A DNA stretch of 64,000 nucleotides from NCBI RefSeq assembly GCF_026745355.1, contig NC_079206.1, positions 34,917,872 to 34,981,871 on the forward strand, given 5' to 3'. Under the pieces are notes generated by a model, which worked only from the letters and a program-made list of their open reading frames with translations, was not told the origin of the DNA and did not search any database. This document shows positions 1 through 10,716 of this stretch, piece by piece. The translations under genes and the position numbers were made by a program. This DNA is from Beta vulgaris subsp. vulgaris. Its lineage: Eukaryota; Streptophyta; Magnoliopsida; Caryophyllales; Amaranthaceae. Positions within the stretch are counted from its first letter, which is position 1; each line of letters opens with the position of its first letter.

Positions 1-302
1 ATGAAACTAAATGCTCTAAAATGCAACCTAAATGCACCTAAAAACTATATATAAATATGACGTATCAGTTGCTTATATAAAGAAGAGGGGGGTCGGGAAT
101 TGGCGTTGCATGCAAAATTATTGTCTCGTGAGCGTAGAAGTCGACAAGCATCCTTCGAAGTAGAGGGTTTTGTGGGCTTTTTGTAAGTTGAACCTATGAT
201 AAAATGATATAGTCACATACTGTACACTATAGCTATAACTATTATTATATTTATCTAATAGAAAAAACTAAATAATCCCTCACCATTGATCTAGTTAAAT
301 AT
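1..302. other. AT-rich spacer, nothing recognised
   Basis: No open frame of note, no terminal repeats and no match to elements elsewhere in the window. The next tandem block starts near 303. Confidence 0.5.
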
Positions 303-900
303 CTTTGTAAGAGTTGTAAAACTATATTAATATTTTAAATGAGTCTTATTTAAGTATATTTCAAGCATTATCAAATGGAAATATTATAATGTTTTTAATT
401 ATTAGCAAAAATTTGCAGTTTAATAATATAAATAATTTGAGGTTGTTATTAAAAAACTTTTATATATTTAAATATAAGTAGGTCTCTATTTTTTTAAATA
501 TTTAAAATCAAAATTAATGACATGACAATCCTACGTGGTGCTCTCTATTTCATAAGTTGTAAAAATTATATTGTAAATCGATCTTATTTCGGAGCATATT
601 TGGAGCACTATCCAATGGAACAAAAATTATTATATTCCAAATTACGTTAGCGAAATTTATACATAATTTACATTATATAATAGTTTAGGTTGTTCATGCA
701 AAATCAAACGCTAGTTCTGGTTTATCTAGAACCTTTTATGTGTATTTAATCTAGTAGAACTCTATGTTTAAAAATATTTAAATTAAAAATTAATGACATG
801 ACAATCGTATGTCTTATTTTATAAGTTTTAGAACTGTATTGTAAATAGATCGTATTTGTGAACATATTTCAAGCACTATCCAATGGAACAAAAATTTTTA
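303..900. repeat. Degenerate tandem repeat, about 280-bp period
   Basis: Two related blocks begin near 514 and 791 with TTAATGACATGACAATC and run on to a shared CACTATCCAATGGAACAAAA near 610 and 880. A more diverged part-copy lies at 303-390. This gives about 2.3 copies of a period near 280 bp. It is AT-rich and shows no coding sign. It could be a decayed satellite or the inside of a non-autonomous transposon; I cannot tell which. Confidence 0.6.
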
Positions 901-929
901 GAACATGAGAGTATAATCAATACATATAC

Positions 930-1409
930 ATGTTCTAAAATATCAAACTTATGTTCTAAATTTATTCAAACATATTCTGAATTATTTCAATGATGTTCTG
1001 AAATATTACAGGTGTGTTCTAAATTTATTCAAACATGTTATTTATTGTTTCAAACATGTTCCAAATTATTTTATTGTGTTCTAAAACTTTTCAAACATGT
1101 TCTGCATTACTTCAAACATGTTTCAATTAATTTTAATTATGTTCTGAAATATTTCGAGTGAAAACATATATTATATTTGAGAATAAAGGTAGGTCAGAAT
1201 ATCATGTACATTGTTTTAGAACATGATGTACATTGTTTTAGAACATAATGTACAACGTTTTAGAACATGATGTACAACGATTTAGAACAAGATGTACATC
1301 ATTTTAGAACGATCTACTCGTTCTTTTAGAACATCATGTATCCATTTTAGAACATGTTGCTCAGTATTTTAGAACATGATATACAATAATTTAGAACATG
1401 ATATACATT
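930..1409. repeat. Opposed arrays of a short GTTCTAAA / TTTAGAAC repeat
   Basis: From 930 to about 1160 units of the type TGTTCTAAATTTATTCAAAC recur every 22-30 bp. From 1214 to 1409 about nine 22-bp units of the type TTTTAGAACATGATGTACA follow. The core of the second array is the reverse complement of the core of the first, so the arrays face each other across about 50 bp. Opposed subterminal arrays are common in plant DNA transposons, but I found no terminal repeats or target duplication. Confidence 0.6.
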
Positions 1410-2008
1410 TTGCATGCATTGATTATGCATGGTGATAACGTGACTATAATTGAAAAGATATAATGTGGAATACCAAAATTTCAATCAATACCACAATAAT
1501 ATCTTTTTGTTTCTCTGGTCGATGAAGTAGGAAGGTTTCCTATTTTCGTTTATTCATTTAAGTGGGTAAAAAGGATAAACATATAGTAAGAAAACAAAAA
1601 TCGAACAACAATCTGCACTAAAGAGGAGTGACGCCATTGAAATCGAACAAAAATCTGCATTGAAATTTTAAAAAAAATCAAACAAAAATCTGCAAGTCAA
1701 GAATATCAAATTAAAATTTTTGAATAAAACCTGTTGAATTATGGAAAGAATAGTGTGGAATCCGCAGAAAATCGAATTAAAACTTTGAAAAATTACTCCA
1801 TGAATGACGCCATAGAGGAGAGAGAAAGCTGTGCAAATAAACCTAGAGAGAGAAAAAAAAAATGACGCCATAGACGTGAAAGTTTGTGGGGAAGAAGGAA
1901 GATAAGGGGAGTAAGGGTAAACCTAATTACAAATATGTCATTAGGTCCATATATGTTCTCACATTAAAAGGTGTTTTCACATAGAGGAGGTGTTCTCACA
2001 AGAGTCCT
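1410..2008. other. AT-rich spacer, no gene recognised
   Basis: The only open frame is a minus-strand one at 1668-1871 that reads through low-complexity A/T runs and looks like chance. GTTCTCAC/GTTTTCAC words near 1953-2000 hint at another short repeat. Confidence 0.5.
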
Positions 2009-2016
2009 CCTCTCTT

Positions 2017-2048
<32 letters not shown>

Positions 2049-2049
2049 C
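2009..2049. repeat. (CT)n followed by (TA)n microsatellite
   Basis: A pure CT dinucleotide run passes directly into a TA run. It immediately precedes the CTAG end of the first Helitron-type element. Confidence 0.85.
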
Positions 2050-2052
2050 ATA

Positions 2053-2862
2053 CTAGCGATATATGCACGCGATGCGTGCAACAGTATATTAATATTAATA
2101 GTAACATCAAAAAGTGTTAGAAAACCAACTTAAGAGTAATATTTATTGTGAATATTGATGAGCTTTATGATTTTTTTATTTGCATTTCTAGTGTAAAGAG
2201 TAATGTTTTCCATAAAAGACTAAGTCGAAGAAGGATATGTTTGCTTGTATTCGGTAGAATATTCAACAACTCTCCTTCAAACAACGATGTAGATTATATT
2301 ATTTATTTTTTTTAATAAAAATACATATATTTTATAGGCGTATTTTATTAGTAGTTCAATTTAATTACAGTAGGTAATAAAGGTTTTTAGGCATACTATG
2401 GTGAGTAGTGTTTCAATAAAAAAAAATTGTAAATTGTTATTATCTGATGATGTATGTTTATATCTGTAATTATTTATCATCCCAACTAGCTGTGATCCCC
2501 AAAAAATTAAATAAAATGAATATTTTCTAATTAAGTTTCTTAATTCTTTTATGGGTTGTTAATGCATTTTATTTGAAGTCGTTATTGCAACGGAGAGTTT
2601 AGATAGTAAGAATCACTGTGAATCTTTGTTTTTATATTTGTTTGAAAATTGATTTAGTCATCAATTTATATTTTCACTTCTGATTTTCCTTTTATACATT
2701 TTTATTTGTTATTTTTGGTAATGTAAAACTTTCTTTATTACCCATATTTTTAAACGAAGAAAGAATTAAGAAAATATTTTCTTTAACAGTTTTTGGGAGA
2801 TTGAAGGTATATAACTATTTTCAAGAGCGGACACCATAGTTCCTTCCTTGGCTTATATATAT
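2053..2862 (-). mobile_element. Non-autonomous Helitron, 3' end clear, 5' end degenerate
   Basis: On the minus strand the element ends in CTAG (2053-2056). Eight bases inside is the perfect hairpin GCACGC-GAT-GCGTGC (2065-2079). A 3' hairpin followed by CTRR is the Helitron signature. The opposite end is recognisable from the ACACCATAGTTCCTTCCTT block (2832-2850), which matches the 5' ends of its neighbours, but the tip has lost the TCTC start, apparently at the junction with the next element. No Rep/helicase ORF is present. Confidence 0.65.
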
Positions 2863-2863
2863 A

Positions 2864-3546
2864 CTAGAATTCTTTGCACGCGATGCGTGCTGGAATTTTT
2901 TTCGAAACACAAATGAGTTTTTCGAGAAATGGTCTCATCCTTCAATATCATGATTGGGTCAACCAGACCAGATCATGAGTCAAATATCATGATCGGGTCG
3001 ACCCTCAATTTTCTTCGGCGTAAGAGTCAAAATTTGAACATTAGACATACGAAGTATGGTTGTTTTTAGTTGCAGAATTTGATTGGTTTAGTTTCTGTCA
3101 CTTAAGTCTCTCACCATTTTTTTTTTGTTTTTTTTTTACTTTTCAAAGTTAAATTTTATGAACAACATAGAAATTTTATTAAATTTATTTATGATTTCTA
3201 ATAATATAATTTTTTAGTTGATTTTTGAATTAAGTACAATACTTCATAAATTGTAAAGAAAGTGGACACTTTGATTTCAAGTCAATTTTTTCATAAGTTG
3301 TAGTTTGTAAAGTGAACTTTTAAGTTTTTGTAAAGTTTCCTTATTTTAGTGATTTGCATAACGTAAATTATGAAATTTTATGATTTTAGTTGACTTGTGA
3401 GTGATTGTTATAATTATATTTTTGCTATTTTTGTTTGAAGCCTCCTTTGATTTGTAAGTGAATTTGTAATTTATAATAGAAGGGGGGTAACATAGTCTCT
3501 TCTTTTAGGGACACCTTAGCTCCCCCCTTCCCTTATATAATAGAGA
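2864..3546 (-). mobile_element. Non-autonomous Helitron, about 683 bp
   Basis: Read on the minus strand it starts TCTCTATTATATAAG (3546 downwards) and ends in the hairpin GCACGC-GAT-GCGTGC and CTAG (2864-2867). Flanking bases are A (2863) and T (3547), the expected A/T target without duplication. It is related to 6297-6915 and to 46287-46891. It carries no coding sequence and is presumably mobilised in trans. Confidence 0.8.
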
Positions 3547-4087
3547 TATGTTGTACTTTAATTCTTGAATGATATTTTACATAAGCCTTTTTACCTTGAT
3601 AATTAATCGCTATTAATATAATAGAAAAAGATAGGTCCAAATATATGTAAAAGTTTCATTATATATAAAAAATAATATAAAAAAAGTACTTCGATCTAAA
3701 TTCTAATTTCACTACAAATACACCTCTATTTTTTATCATGACCTACCATTAATTGTGAATGGTTCTTGAGAATAGTGATTTGTAAGTAAATTTTTGCAAA
3801 TATTTTTGTATGTATTGACGTTCTAGGTTATTAGTTTTAGTTTGTATGTTAATTTTAAGTTTTAATAAAGTTTCCTGATAATTTGAGTGATTTGCGTGAT
3901 TTTCTCAATTGTACGAGTGATTTGTAAATTTTATTCTTTTGAGTGATTTGTGAATGAGGGTTGTAAATTAATTTTTTATAGTTTTCGTGGAGTGCGGTTT
4001 TGATTTTGACAATCCTTTTGTAATTTAGAAAGGAAAGGGGGGCAAAATAGGCATTTCAAAAGATGACATCATTGCTCCCCCTTCCCT

Positions 4088-4096
<9 letters not shown>
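3547..4096 (-). mobile_element. Helitron-type 5' portion, same family as 6916-8096
   Basis: It begins directly after the previous Helitron with TATGTTGTACTTTAATTCTT and ends with the block CTCCCCCTTCCCTTATATAA that marks Helitron 5' tips here. The same sequence, with about 600 extra bases, follows the second Helitron copy at 6916-8096. No CTAG-plus-hairpin end of its own is visible. It may be the remainder of an element into which the neighbour inserted, or part of a composite copy. Confidence 0.55.

Positions 4097-4157
<61 letters not shown>
4092..4157. repeat. (TA)n microsatellite
   Basis: An almost pure TA run that has overrun the Helitron tip on its left and supplies the TA target of the element on its right. 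Confidence 0.9.
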
Positions 4158-4949
4158 CTTCCTCCATTTCTTTTTAGACACAACAATTCCTATTTTTGGC
4201 AGTTTCAAATTAAATGCAACAATTTCTTTCTTTCTATTTTTGGTATGATTTTTACCCCTAAAATTACCAAAATATCCTAATCAAATTAAGTTCAAACCTA
4301 ATAAAAATTAATCTATCTAAATTAATCTAGCCCACCACCATTTCTCTCTCCTCCATCCCCCATCATTCTCTCTCTCCTCCATCCTCCATCACCATTTTTC
4401 TCTTCACCACCACCTTCATCATCACCATTATCTCTGTCCTCTACCACCCACCACCATCATCATCACCTTCGATCTCCTCCCCCAAAAGGCCAAAACCACC
4501 GACAACTTTGTGCCATCCCAAAACCACCTTTGCTCCACCGCCGGCGTCCGTCCTATGTCCTTCGTTCCAACCGAAAACCGCCGGCGTCCGTCCTCTGTCC
4601 TTCTTTCCAACTGATATCTGTCGTCGCTCCATCTTCTTTTGTTCCCTCTCCTCGATTTCTCTCTCTTTTCGATCTGCATCTATCTCCATCCGATTCCTTT
4701 CTCTGGTTTTCAAGTTGTTGTGGAGGTGGAGTGGGTTTTGATGGCATGGTTGATTGGTGATTTAGTTGGATTTAGGTGGTGTTGGCGCTGGATTTCGGGA
4801 GTGTTGGTTGGGGGTTGTGGGGTTGACGGTGATGGAGGTTTTTGGGACTTTGATCTATAGTGTATGGGTGGTGGTCTTAAGTTGATCTTTTTTTTGTGGG
4901 TGGATGTAAGGCTGGTGGTTGGCGGTGGTTTGTACTTGTTATTTTTAGT

Positions 4950-5130
4950 GTGGTTGCTAGCAGTGGCAGTGGCAGTGTGTGGGTGCTGGCAGTGGCGGTG
5001 GTGGTGGTTTGTAGCTTGTACTTGTAGTTTTTAGTGTGGTTGGCAGTGGTAGTGGCAGTGGTGGTGATTTTTTGTGGGTAGATGTAAGGCCGGTGGTGGG
5101 TGCTGGCAGTGGCGGTGTTAGTGGTGGTTG
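4950..5130. repeat. GGCAGTGG-rich minisatellite
   Basis: Degenerate repeats of GGCAGTGG/GGTGGTGG lie inside the 4158-6109 element. A proline-rich minus-strand frame over this block is a product of the repeat and is not called a gene. Confidence 0.6.
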
Positions 5131-5504
5131 CTGACTGTTGGTGATTGTTGCTGATCGTTTTTTTCTTTTTGGACCCACTTTATCGCTCCACTTTTAAACT
5201 TAATCATATCCCCTCCCTTTTTCTAATCAATCAGTAGATGGTGGTATGAGGTGTAGGATGAGCATCCTACACCAGCTCCAAAACGCAAGACAAGAAGAAT
5301 GAAACACACCATTCAACATGCAAAAAGTAATTGATTTGACAGCCAATATACATTCCCATTACATCTAGTGTACAATGTCAAAAATTCAAAAATTAACTGA
5401 TTTGACAGTTACTGTTCACCATTTAATAACTGATTTGATGTCAACCACCATCATTTCCCCCCATATACTGTTCACCACTTCTCTCTTTTTCACACTCAAC
5501 CTCC

Positions 5505-5792
5505 TTGTACATTCTTGGCTTCGTGGTTGTTCATTAACGAAATCAAAATGTACAATGACAACCCCTAGCTGAAAGTAACCCAATTCCTGAAGCTGATGTC
5601 AAGTGAGTAATTTGCAATCTTTGTACACTGGGTGTGTTAATATTTGTTCACTAAGAAATTCAATATGTACAATTACAGTCCCATACCGAAATATGTCAAG
5701 TGAGTAATTTCCAGTCTTTGTACACTGGTGTGTTGATGTTTGTTCACTAATGAAATTCAATATGTACAATTACAGTCCCATATCGAAATTCA
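5505..5792. repeat. 97-bp tandem repeat, about three copies
   Basis: Units at 5598-5694 and 5695-5792 both begin GTCAAGTGAGTAATTT and contain TTTGTACACTGG, TGTTCACTAA and ATATGTACAATTACAGTCCC. A diverged third unit occupies about 5505-5597. The words TGTACA and GTTCAC are frequent. The array is part of the 4158-6109 element. Confidence 0.7.
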
Positions 5793-6111
5793 ATAAATCA
5801 CAATGTACACTGATGGTCATTACTTTGATCACTGAAAATCCCCAAATATACACTCGTATATTATTGTACACCAAACCATATGCATTTGTACATTAAAAAA
5901 AGTGTTTCAGCAAATAAATGAGAGAGAAAGAGAGTGAATGAGTGAGTGATGAGAGAGAAAGAGCTGACCCACTTTCAAAAATACTGCCAAAAGCCAGCCA
6001 TATGTGCAAGGTGTAGGATCTAATTTGCGTTTTCTAATCACCCCTTAAGAAATTTCAACTAGGGGTCCATGCACTCTAAATTGTTGCGTTTAAAAAGAGA
6101 CGGAGGTAGTA

Positions 6112-6293
6112 TCGGTCTTATATGCACGCGATGCGTGCGTTAATTTAAAATAGTATTTTATATCCAATTAAAATGCAAGGTCGAAATGAAAAAAGATTCA
6201 TAGATTGTTTTCTTTTTTATTTCCTTAGATTATTGAGGGTAATTCCGTATTTTTAAACGGGTAAATCATCTTCCTCCCTCATTTCCTTAATAG
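6112..6293 (-). mobile_element. Short Helitron-type remnant
   Basis: It has the perfect hairpin GCACGC-GAT-GCGTGC (6124-6138) and a degenerate 5' tip (CTCCCTCATTTCCTTAATAGA, to about 6293). The CTAG at its 3' end is missing: TCGG stands at the expected distance. The TA-flanked element on its left begins right at this point. Confidence 0.4.
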
Positions 6294-6296
6294 ATA

Positions 6297-6915
6297 CTAG
6301 TATTTTTTGCACGCAATGCGTGCTTGAATTATTTTCAAGACAGAAATTCAATTTTTTTCGACTTATGTAAAAGTCAAAATTTGAACATTAGACATACAAA
6401 GTATAATTATTTTTAGTTACAAAATTTAATTGGTTTAGTCTCTGTCACTTAAGTCTCTCACAAGTCTCTTTTCTTTTTTTACTTTTCAAGGTCAAAATTC
6501 TATGAACAAAATAGAAATTTTATTGAATTTATCTATGATTTCTAATATTATAATTTAGTTGATTTTTAAATTAAGTACACTACTTCATATATTGTGAAGA
6601 AAGTGGACACTTGGATTTCAAATCAAATATTTGTGAGTATGTATTGACGTGGTAGTGTATTGGTTATAGTTTGTAAGTTAACTTTTTGGTTTTTGTAAAG
6701 TTTCATCATTTGAGTGATTTGTATAGTGTAAATTATAATTCTATGATTTAAGTTGACTTGTGAGTTGTGAGTGATTGTTATAATTTTATTTCCAGTATTT
6801 TTATTTGAACCTCCCTTTGGTTTGTAAGTGGATTTGTAATTTACAAAGGAAAATGGGTAAAATAGTCTCTTCATTCGGGGACACCATAGCCTCCCCTTCC
6901 CTTATATAATAGAGA
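6297..6915 (-). mobile_element. Non-autonomous Helitron, about 619 bp
   Basis: On the minus strand it starts TCTCTATTATATAAG and ends with CTAG (6297-6300). The hairpin GCACGC-AAT-GCGTGC has the loop changed from GAT to AAT. The flanks are A and T. It is a clear homologue of 2864-3546: the internal sentence ATTGGTTTAGT..CTGTCACTTAAGTCTCTCAC is shared. No coding capacity. Confidence 0.8.
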
Positions 6916-8096
6916 TATGTTGTACTTTAATTCTTGAATAATATTTTACATAACCATTTTTACCTTGATAATTAATCGTTATTATATAATAGAAAGAGAT
7001 AGGTCCAAATATATATAAAAGTTTCATTATATATAGGAAACACTATGAAAAAGTAAATAATTTTTTTCCTTGTGTAACTTCTAAATTATGATTTCACTAC
7101 AAATATACCTGAGGTTTTTTTTCCTTGTCTACCTTCTAAATTATGTTTGCACACATTGATATTTAAAAATTTTCATCGTTTCAATTTTTGTCCTTTTCTA
7201 AATTTTAACACTTTGAGCTTCAATTATATTTGAAATGAAATTTTGATTTTTTTCATACACAATTTGATATTGGATTTTTTTTGTAGAAAAACAAAAATCG
7301 TTACTTTCCCAAATTAATTTAGTTTTTTTTTTCTGAAAATGGATTTTTGCAAAATTGTTCGCAAAAAGTTTGATATTGTTTTGTTTTTCAAAATTTATTT
7401 CTGAACATGGTCTTTTTGCAAAAGTTATGGGCAAAAATTTTAATATTGCATTTTTTTAAAAAACTAAATTTTTTTAGATGAAAATGAATTAAATTTAAGT
7501 CTGATTGTATAAAACCCTTTTGAACTCATTGTTGTCATCTCCATTTTTTTAACTACATAACTGTCAACTAATTTGCTATTGTTTATTTCAACTTATGTGA
7601 AATAATTTTGAAGGTTAAAAGAATTATGTACCTTTTTCGAAGTTCGCAAATTGTCGATGGATGAATGTGTGATATCGCCGTCAAAATCTTATGCTTTTTT
7701 CAAATTTGTGTTTATAGGTAACTTTTCTGAGTATGTAATTGTGAATGGTTCTTGAGAACAGTGATTTGTAGTAAATTTTTGTAGTAAAATTTTTGTATGT
7801 ATTGACTTCTAGGTTATTAGTTTTACTTTGTATGTTAATTTTAAGTTTTAATAAAGTTTCCTGATTATTTGAGTGATTTGCGTGATTTTTATAACATGAT
7901 TTTCTTAATTATGAGTGATTTGTAAAGTTTCTTCTTTTAAGAGATTTGTGAGTGAGTGTTAAATTAATTTTCGGTAGTTTTTTTGAGTCCCGATTTTAAT
8001 TTTGAGATTCCTTTTGTAATTTAGAAAGGGAAGGGGTGCAAAATAGTCAGTTCAAAAGAGGACAACATAGTTCTTTCTTCCCTTATATAATAGAGA
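6916..8096 (-). mobile_element. Helitron-type element, longer copy of 3547-4096
   Basis: It starts TATGTTGTACTTTAATTCTT and ends CTTCCCTTATATAATAGAGA followed by T, matching 3547-4096 at both ends. The region about 7070-7720 is absent from the shorter copy. It is AT-rich, contains only chance ORFs and lacks an identifiable CTAG/hairpin end. Confidence 0.55.
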
Positions 8097-8646
8097 TATT
8101 GATTGATTCAATTTTATATTATATGATATGATATAGATTGAGATAATAAGTATTTTGTGAACAGAATTGTGAATGACCAAAAGCCAACAATATAACAAAA
8201 TTCTTGGCGAAATATGTGCTTAAATGACACACTACACGCGAAGTCCTCCGGAAATTTCGTGCAAACGCAACTTAATACTTTTAACTAATTAATTAATTCG
8301 ATTGAATCTTTTACATCTCGCCTCCCCGCACACCTCCTTCCTAACTGTTCAATCATGCAATTTATAGTTAATCTCACGAATTCATTTTTCCTTGTACCTC
8401 CACAGCCTGTCCAGACCAGTTGACATACTTGAACATAACTGTCATTCCCATAAACGCGTCGTCTGACATGAAAACCCCTCCGAAAATATATTATGTTTCT
8501 CTCTCCTCTCGGCCTCTCCATCCTATCGCGCTTCTGATCCCATCAATTTCTCATATACCACCCAAACATGAAAATCCTCTGACATTAACATTATCCTACT
8601 TATCTTATGTTTTTCCATCAGCATTTGCTCTTAGCAATTCCCTACA
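8097..8646 (+). promoter_or_regulatory. Presumed promoter and 5' leader of the DUF668 gene
   Basis: This 550-bp interval separates a Helitron tip from the start codon at 8647. It is less AT-extreme than its surroundings. I see no convincing TATA box at a typical distance. Open frames at 8285-8521 (-) and 8420-8671 (+) have no family resemblance and are treated as chance. The promoter role is inferred from position only. Confidence 0.35.
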
Positions 8647-10110
8647 ATGGTGGGCACCGTCTTTTGGCTGACGGAGCGCCACCGACGCTCGAAATCAAAC
8701 CCCAAATTGGACACCCACAGCCGCTGGTTGTTCCGTCCTGATAAGCCGGAAATGTTAGGAATCATCGCCTTTGATACGGCTAAGTCCATGTCTCGTATAA
8801 TCTCTCTGTATAAATCGCTCTCGGATGCGGAGATGTGCCGTATACGCAAGACTGTCATTCGAGGCCGAGGGATCACATATTTGACTTCGGATGATGAAGG
8901 CTTCCTATTGACTCTCGCCTGCACGGAGCGGCTGGAGGATTTGGACCATGCCGCCAATGCCGTGTCACGTATTGGGCAGAAGTGCTCAGATTATGGTCTG
9001 GTGCGGTTTTTACAAGTGTACAATGATTTGAAGAGCGGATGTGTGGACATAGAGAAGCTCAATAACTATGGATCGAAGGAGATGGAGAAGTCCCTTGAAA
9101 AGATGGAGAAGTTTACTTCATTGACAGGCGAATTATATAGCATGCTTGAAGAACTGACCCACATGGAAGTATCTGAGAACAAGTTGAACGAGTGGAGGAA
9201 ACATAACAAGGACCAAAATACAAATTATGATCTGTTTGATAATAAGATTGCCGCTCAAAGGAAGCTTGTACGCCATTTGAAGGAGGTTTCATTGTGGAAT
9301 CAATCCTATGACAAGGTTGTTGGACTTATGGCCAAAATGGTATGTCTTCTTTACGCTAGAATTTGTACACTTTTTCGGCCTTACATTTCTATACTATCAA
9401 ACGCTTCATCAAAAAACAAGCATTATAATAACCTTATCCACCAAAAGTTATTGTTTGACCCAACACCCAAAATTACAATGTCCGGACCAATACCAAGCCC
9501 TTGCCAAAAGAGGATTCCTCTTGTGCGGTTCCTGAGTACAGACAGCAGTGTTTTCATTACAGAGGATGTGAAGTTACACCTGGGTTCGAGACAATACAAC
9601 AATTATTTGTTTAATCAAAACAAGGTTTTCCAAGCAGCCCCTCCATCAACCGTGGGTGGCTCGGGATTGGCTGCCAGGTATGCCAGTGTCATTTTATTGG
9701 CAGAGAGATACTTCAACTCGGAATCTCTAATTGGAGACCAAGCACGTCAAAACCTATACAATATGTTGCCTTCTAGCCTGAAGACATACGTGAGGTCGAA
9801 ACTAAGGGTAGCGTGGAGGGAGACGGAGGATGAATTATACAACGGTGATGCCTTAGCAGAAGGGTGGAGGAAGGCAGTGGAAGACATGCTTGAGTGGCTT
9901 GTTCCGGTGGCTGAGGACACAGTTACGTGGCAAGCTGAGAGGAATTTGGAAAAACAGAGGTTTGATTCTAAGCCTACGGTGCTTTTGTTGCAAACTTTGC
10001 ACTATGCAGATTTAGAGAAGACTGAGGCCACCCTTGCCGAGGTATTAGTTGGCTTAAGCTGTATATATTTGTACGAGAATCGCAGAATATCATGTTTGGA
10101 TACTTATTGA
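8647..10110 (+). CDS. PSK-simulator superfamily protein (DUF3475 + DUF668), single exon
   Basis: A 487-residue protein in one uninterrupted exon starting with ATG. Residues about 36-92 match DUF3475 (LGIIAFDTAKSMSRIISLYK, then SLSDAEMCRIRKTVI and LTSDDEGFLL). A family motif EVSLWNQSYDKVV lies near 214-226. Residues about 337-430 match DUF668 (GLAARYASVILLAERY, LYNMLPSSLK), and the C-terminus has the usual EWLVPVAEDTVTWQAER and LLLQTLHYADLEKTEATLAE. Known for the family: PSI1-PSI3 act in phytosulfokine-linked growth and are longer, intron-containing and N-myristoylated. This one lacks an N-terminal MG signal and resembles the shorter intronless members, whose roles are poorly defined. The stretch of about 230-330 is divergent. 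The gene stands alone among transposons. It could be a functional retained gene; no lesion is visible. Confidence 0.9.
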   Translation: MVGTVFWLTERHRRSKSNPKLDTHSRWLFRPDKPEMLGIIAFDTAKSMSRIISLYKSLSDAEMCRIRKTVIRGRGITYLTSDDEGFLLTLACTERLEDLDHAANAVSRIGQKCSDYGLVRFLQVYNDLKSGCVDIEKLNNYGSKEMEKSLEKMEKFTSLTGELYSMLEELTHMEVSENKLNEWRKHNKDQNTNYDLFDNKIAAQRKLVRHLKEVSLWNQSYDKVVGLMAKMVCLLYARICTLFRPYISILSNASSKNKHYNNLIHQKLLFDPTPKITMSGPIPSPCQKRIPLVRFLSTDSSVFITEDVKLHLGSRQYNNYLFNQNKVFQAAPPSTVGGSGLAARYASVILLAERYFNSESLIGDQARQNLYNMLPSSLKTYVRSKLRVAWRETEDELYNGDALAEGWRKAVEDMLEWLVPVAEDTVTWQAERNLEKQRFDSKPTVLLLQTLHYADLEKTEATLAEVLVGLSCIYLYENRRISCLDTY

Positions 10111-10146
10111 TCTCAATGTTCCAAAACTAATGTATTCTTGATCATC

Positions 10147-10152
10147 AATAAA
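10147..10152 (+). promoter_or_regulatory. Putative polyadenylation signal
   Basis: AATAAA lies 37 bp after the stop codon of the DUF668 gene, in AT-rich 3' sequence. Plant signals are loose, so this is suggestive only. Confidence 0.4.
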
Positions 10153-10343
10153 TATACCCTCGACACTTCAGATAATCATGTTAGGATATTTGATATTTCC
10201 AACAGAGATGATGAAAGGGATGAATCTGGAAATCTGGTAACGCTAAGCAGCGAGATCATCTTGTGACGTAGGTATAGATAGCTAATGTTGAGATTTGTAT
10301 ATATTCTGATTGCTTGTCTACAGGATTATCTTCTCCTATTATA

Positions 10344-10410
10344 CTCCCTCCGTCTCATAATATAGTGTTTATTTTTCATTTTTGCTAGAAATTAACCAAA
10401 ATAGAGGGAG
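10344..10410. mobile_element. 67-bp Stowaway-type MITE remnant
   Basis: Starts CTCCCTCCGTCTCATAATA, ends TAGAGGGAG, and is flanked by TA on both sides (10342-10343, 10411-10412). It is too short for a typical Stowaway, so it is probably an internal deletion. It lies about 230 bp after the DUF668 gene. Confidence 0.7.
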
Positions 10411-10442
10411 TATTAAGATCTCTAAAAAAAAATTAGGAAAAA

Positions 10443-10716
10443 TTGACAGAAATAATCCCAACTATGATCGTTCCGTTCAAAATAATCCCAACTTTGGGGT
10501 ATTTTGGAATAATCCAAACTACTTGGGTATCTTCCCAAAATAATCCTAACTTTTTTTTTTTTTTCCTTCAATGATCCCTTTTAGGTCTATTATATATAGG
10601 ATAATTAAAAGTTTGGATTATTTTGAGAAAGTACTTTCAATAGTTTGGATTATTCTAAAATAACCTATAGTTGAGATTATTTTGAGCGGAACAATGATAG
10701 TTTGGAAAGAAGTGCT
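10443..10716. mobile_element. Fold-back MITE-like element
   Basis: The left arm holds AACTATGATCGTTCCGTTCA and AAAATAATCCCAACT. The right arm (about 10669-10714) holds their complement with a few changes (AGTTGAGATTATTTTGAGCG, GAACAATGATAGTTTGG). The arms are about 45 bp and enclose about 170 bp with further AATCC(A)AACT words, so the whole can fold on itself. The target duplication and superfamily are unresolved. Confidence 0.6.

Larger units (their letters stand above)
4158..6109. mobile_element. Large Stowaway/mariner-type non-autonomous element
   Basis: The left end CTTCCTCCATTTCTTTTTAG pairs with the right end, whose complement reads CTACCTCCGTCTCTTTTTAA. The inverted similarity runs on through ACAACAATT for about 30 bp. 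Both ends are flanked by TA (4156-4157, 6110-6111). CTCCCTCCGT-like ends with a TA duplication are typical of plant Stowaway/mariner elements. At 1952 bp it is far longer than a MITE, yet no DDD transposase reading frame is present. The interior has a CT-rich stretch (4340-4720), a GGCAGTGG minisatellite (4950-5130) and a 97-bp tandem repeat (5505-5792). It may have captured host DNA. Confidence 0.75.

Noticed and set aside
4428..4860. Five overlapping short frames in a CT-rich stretch
   Set aside because: No domain, open on both strands because of composition; lies inside a Stowaway-type element.
8285..8957. Short frames on both strands around the DUF668 start
   Set aside because: One overlaps the real gene in antisense, others have no family resemblance.
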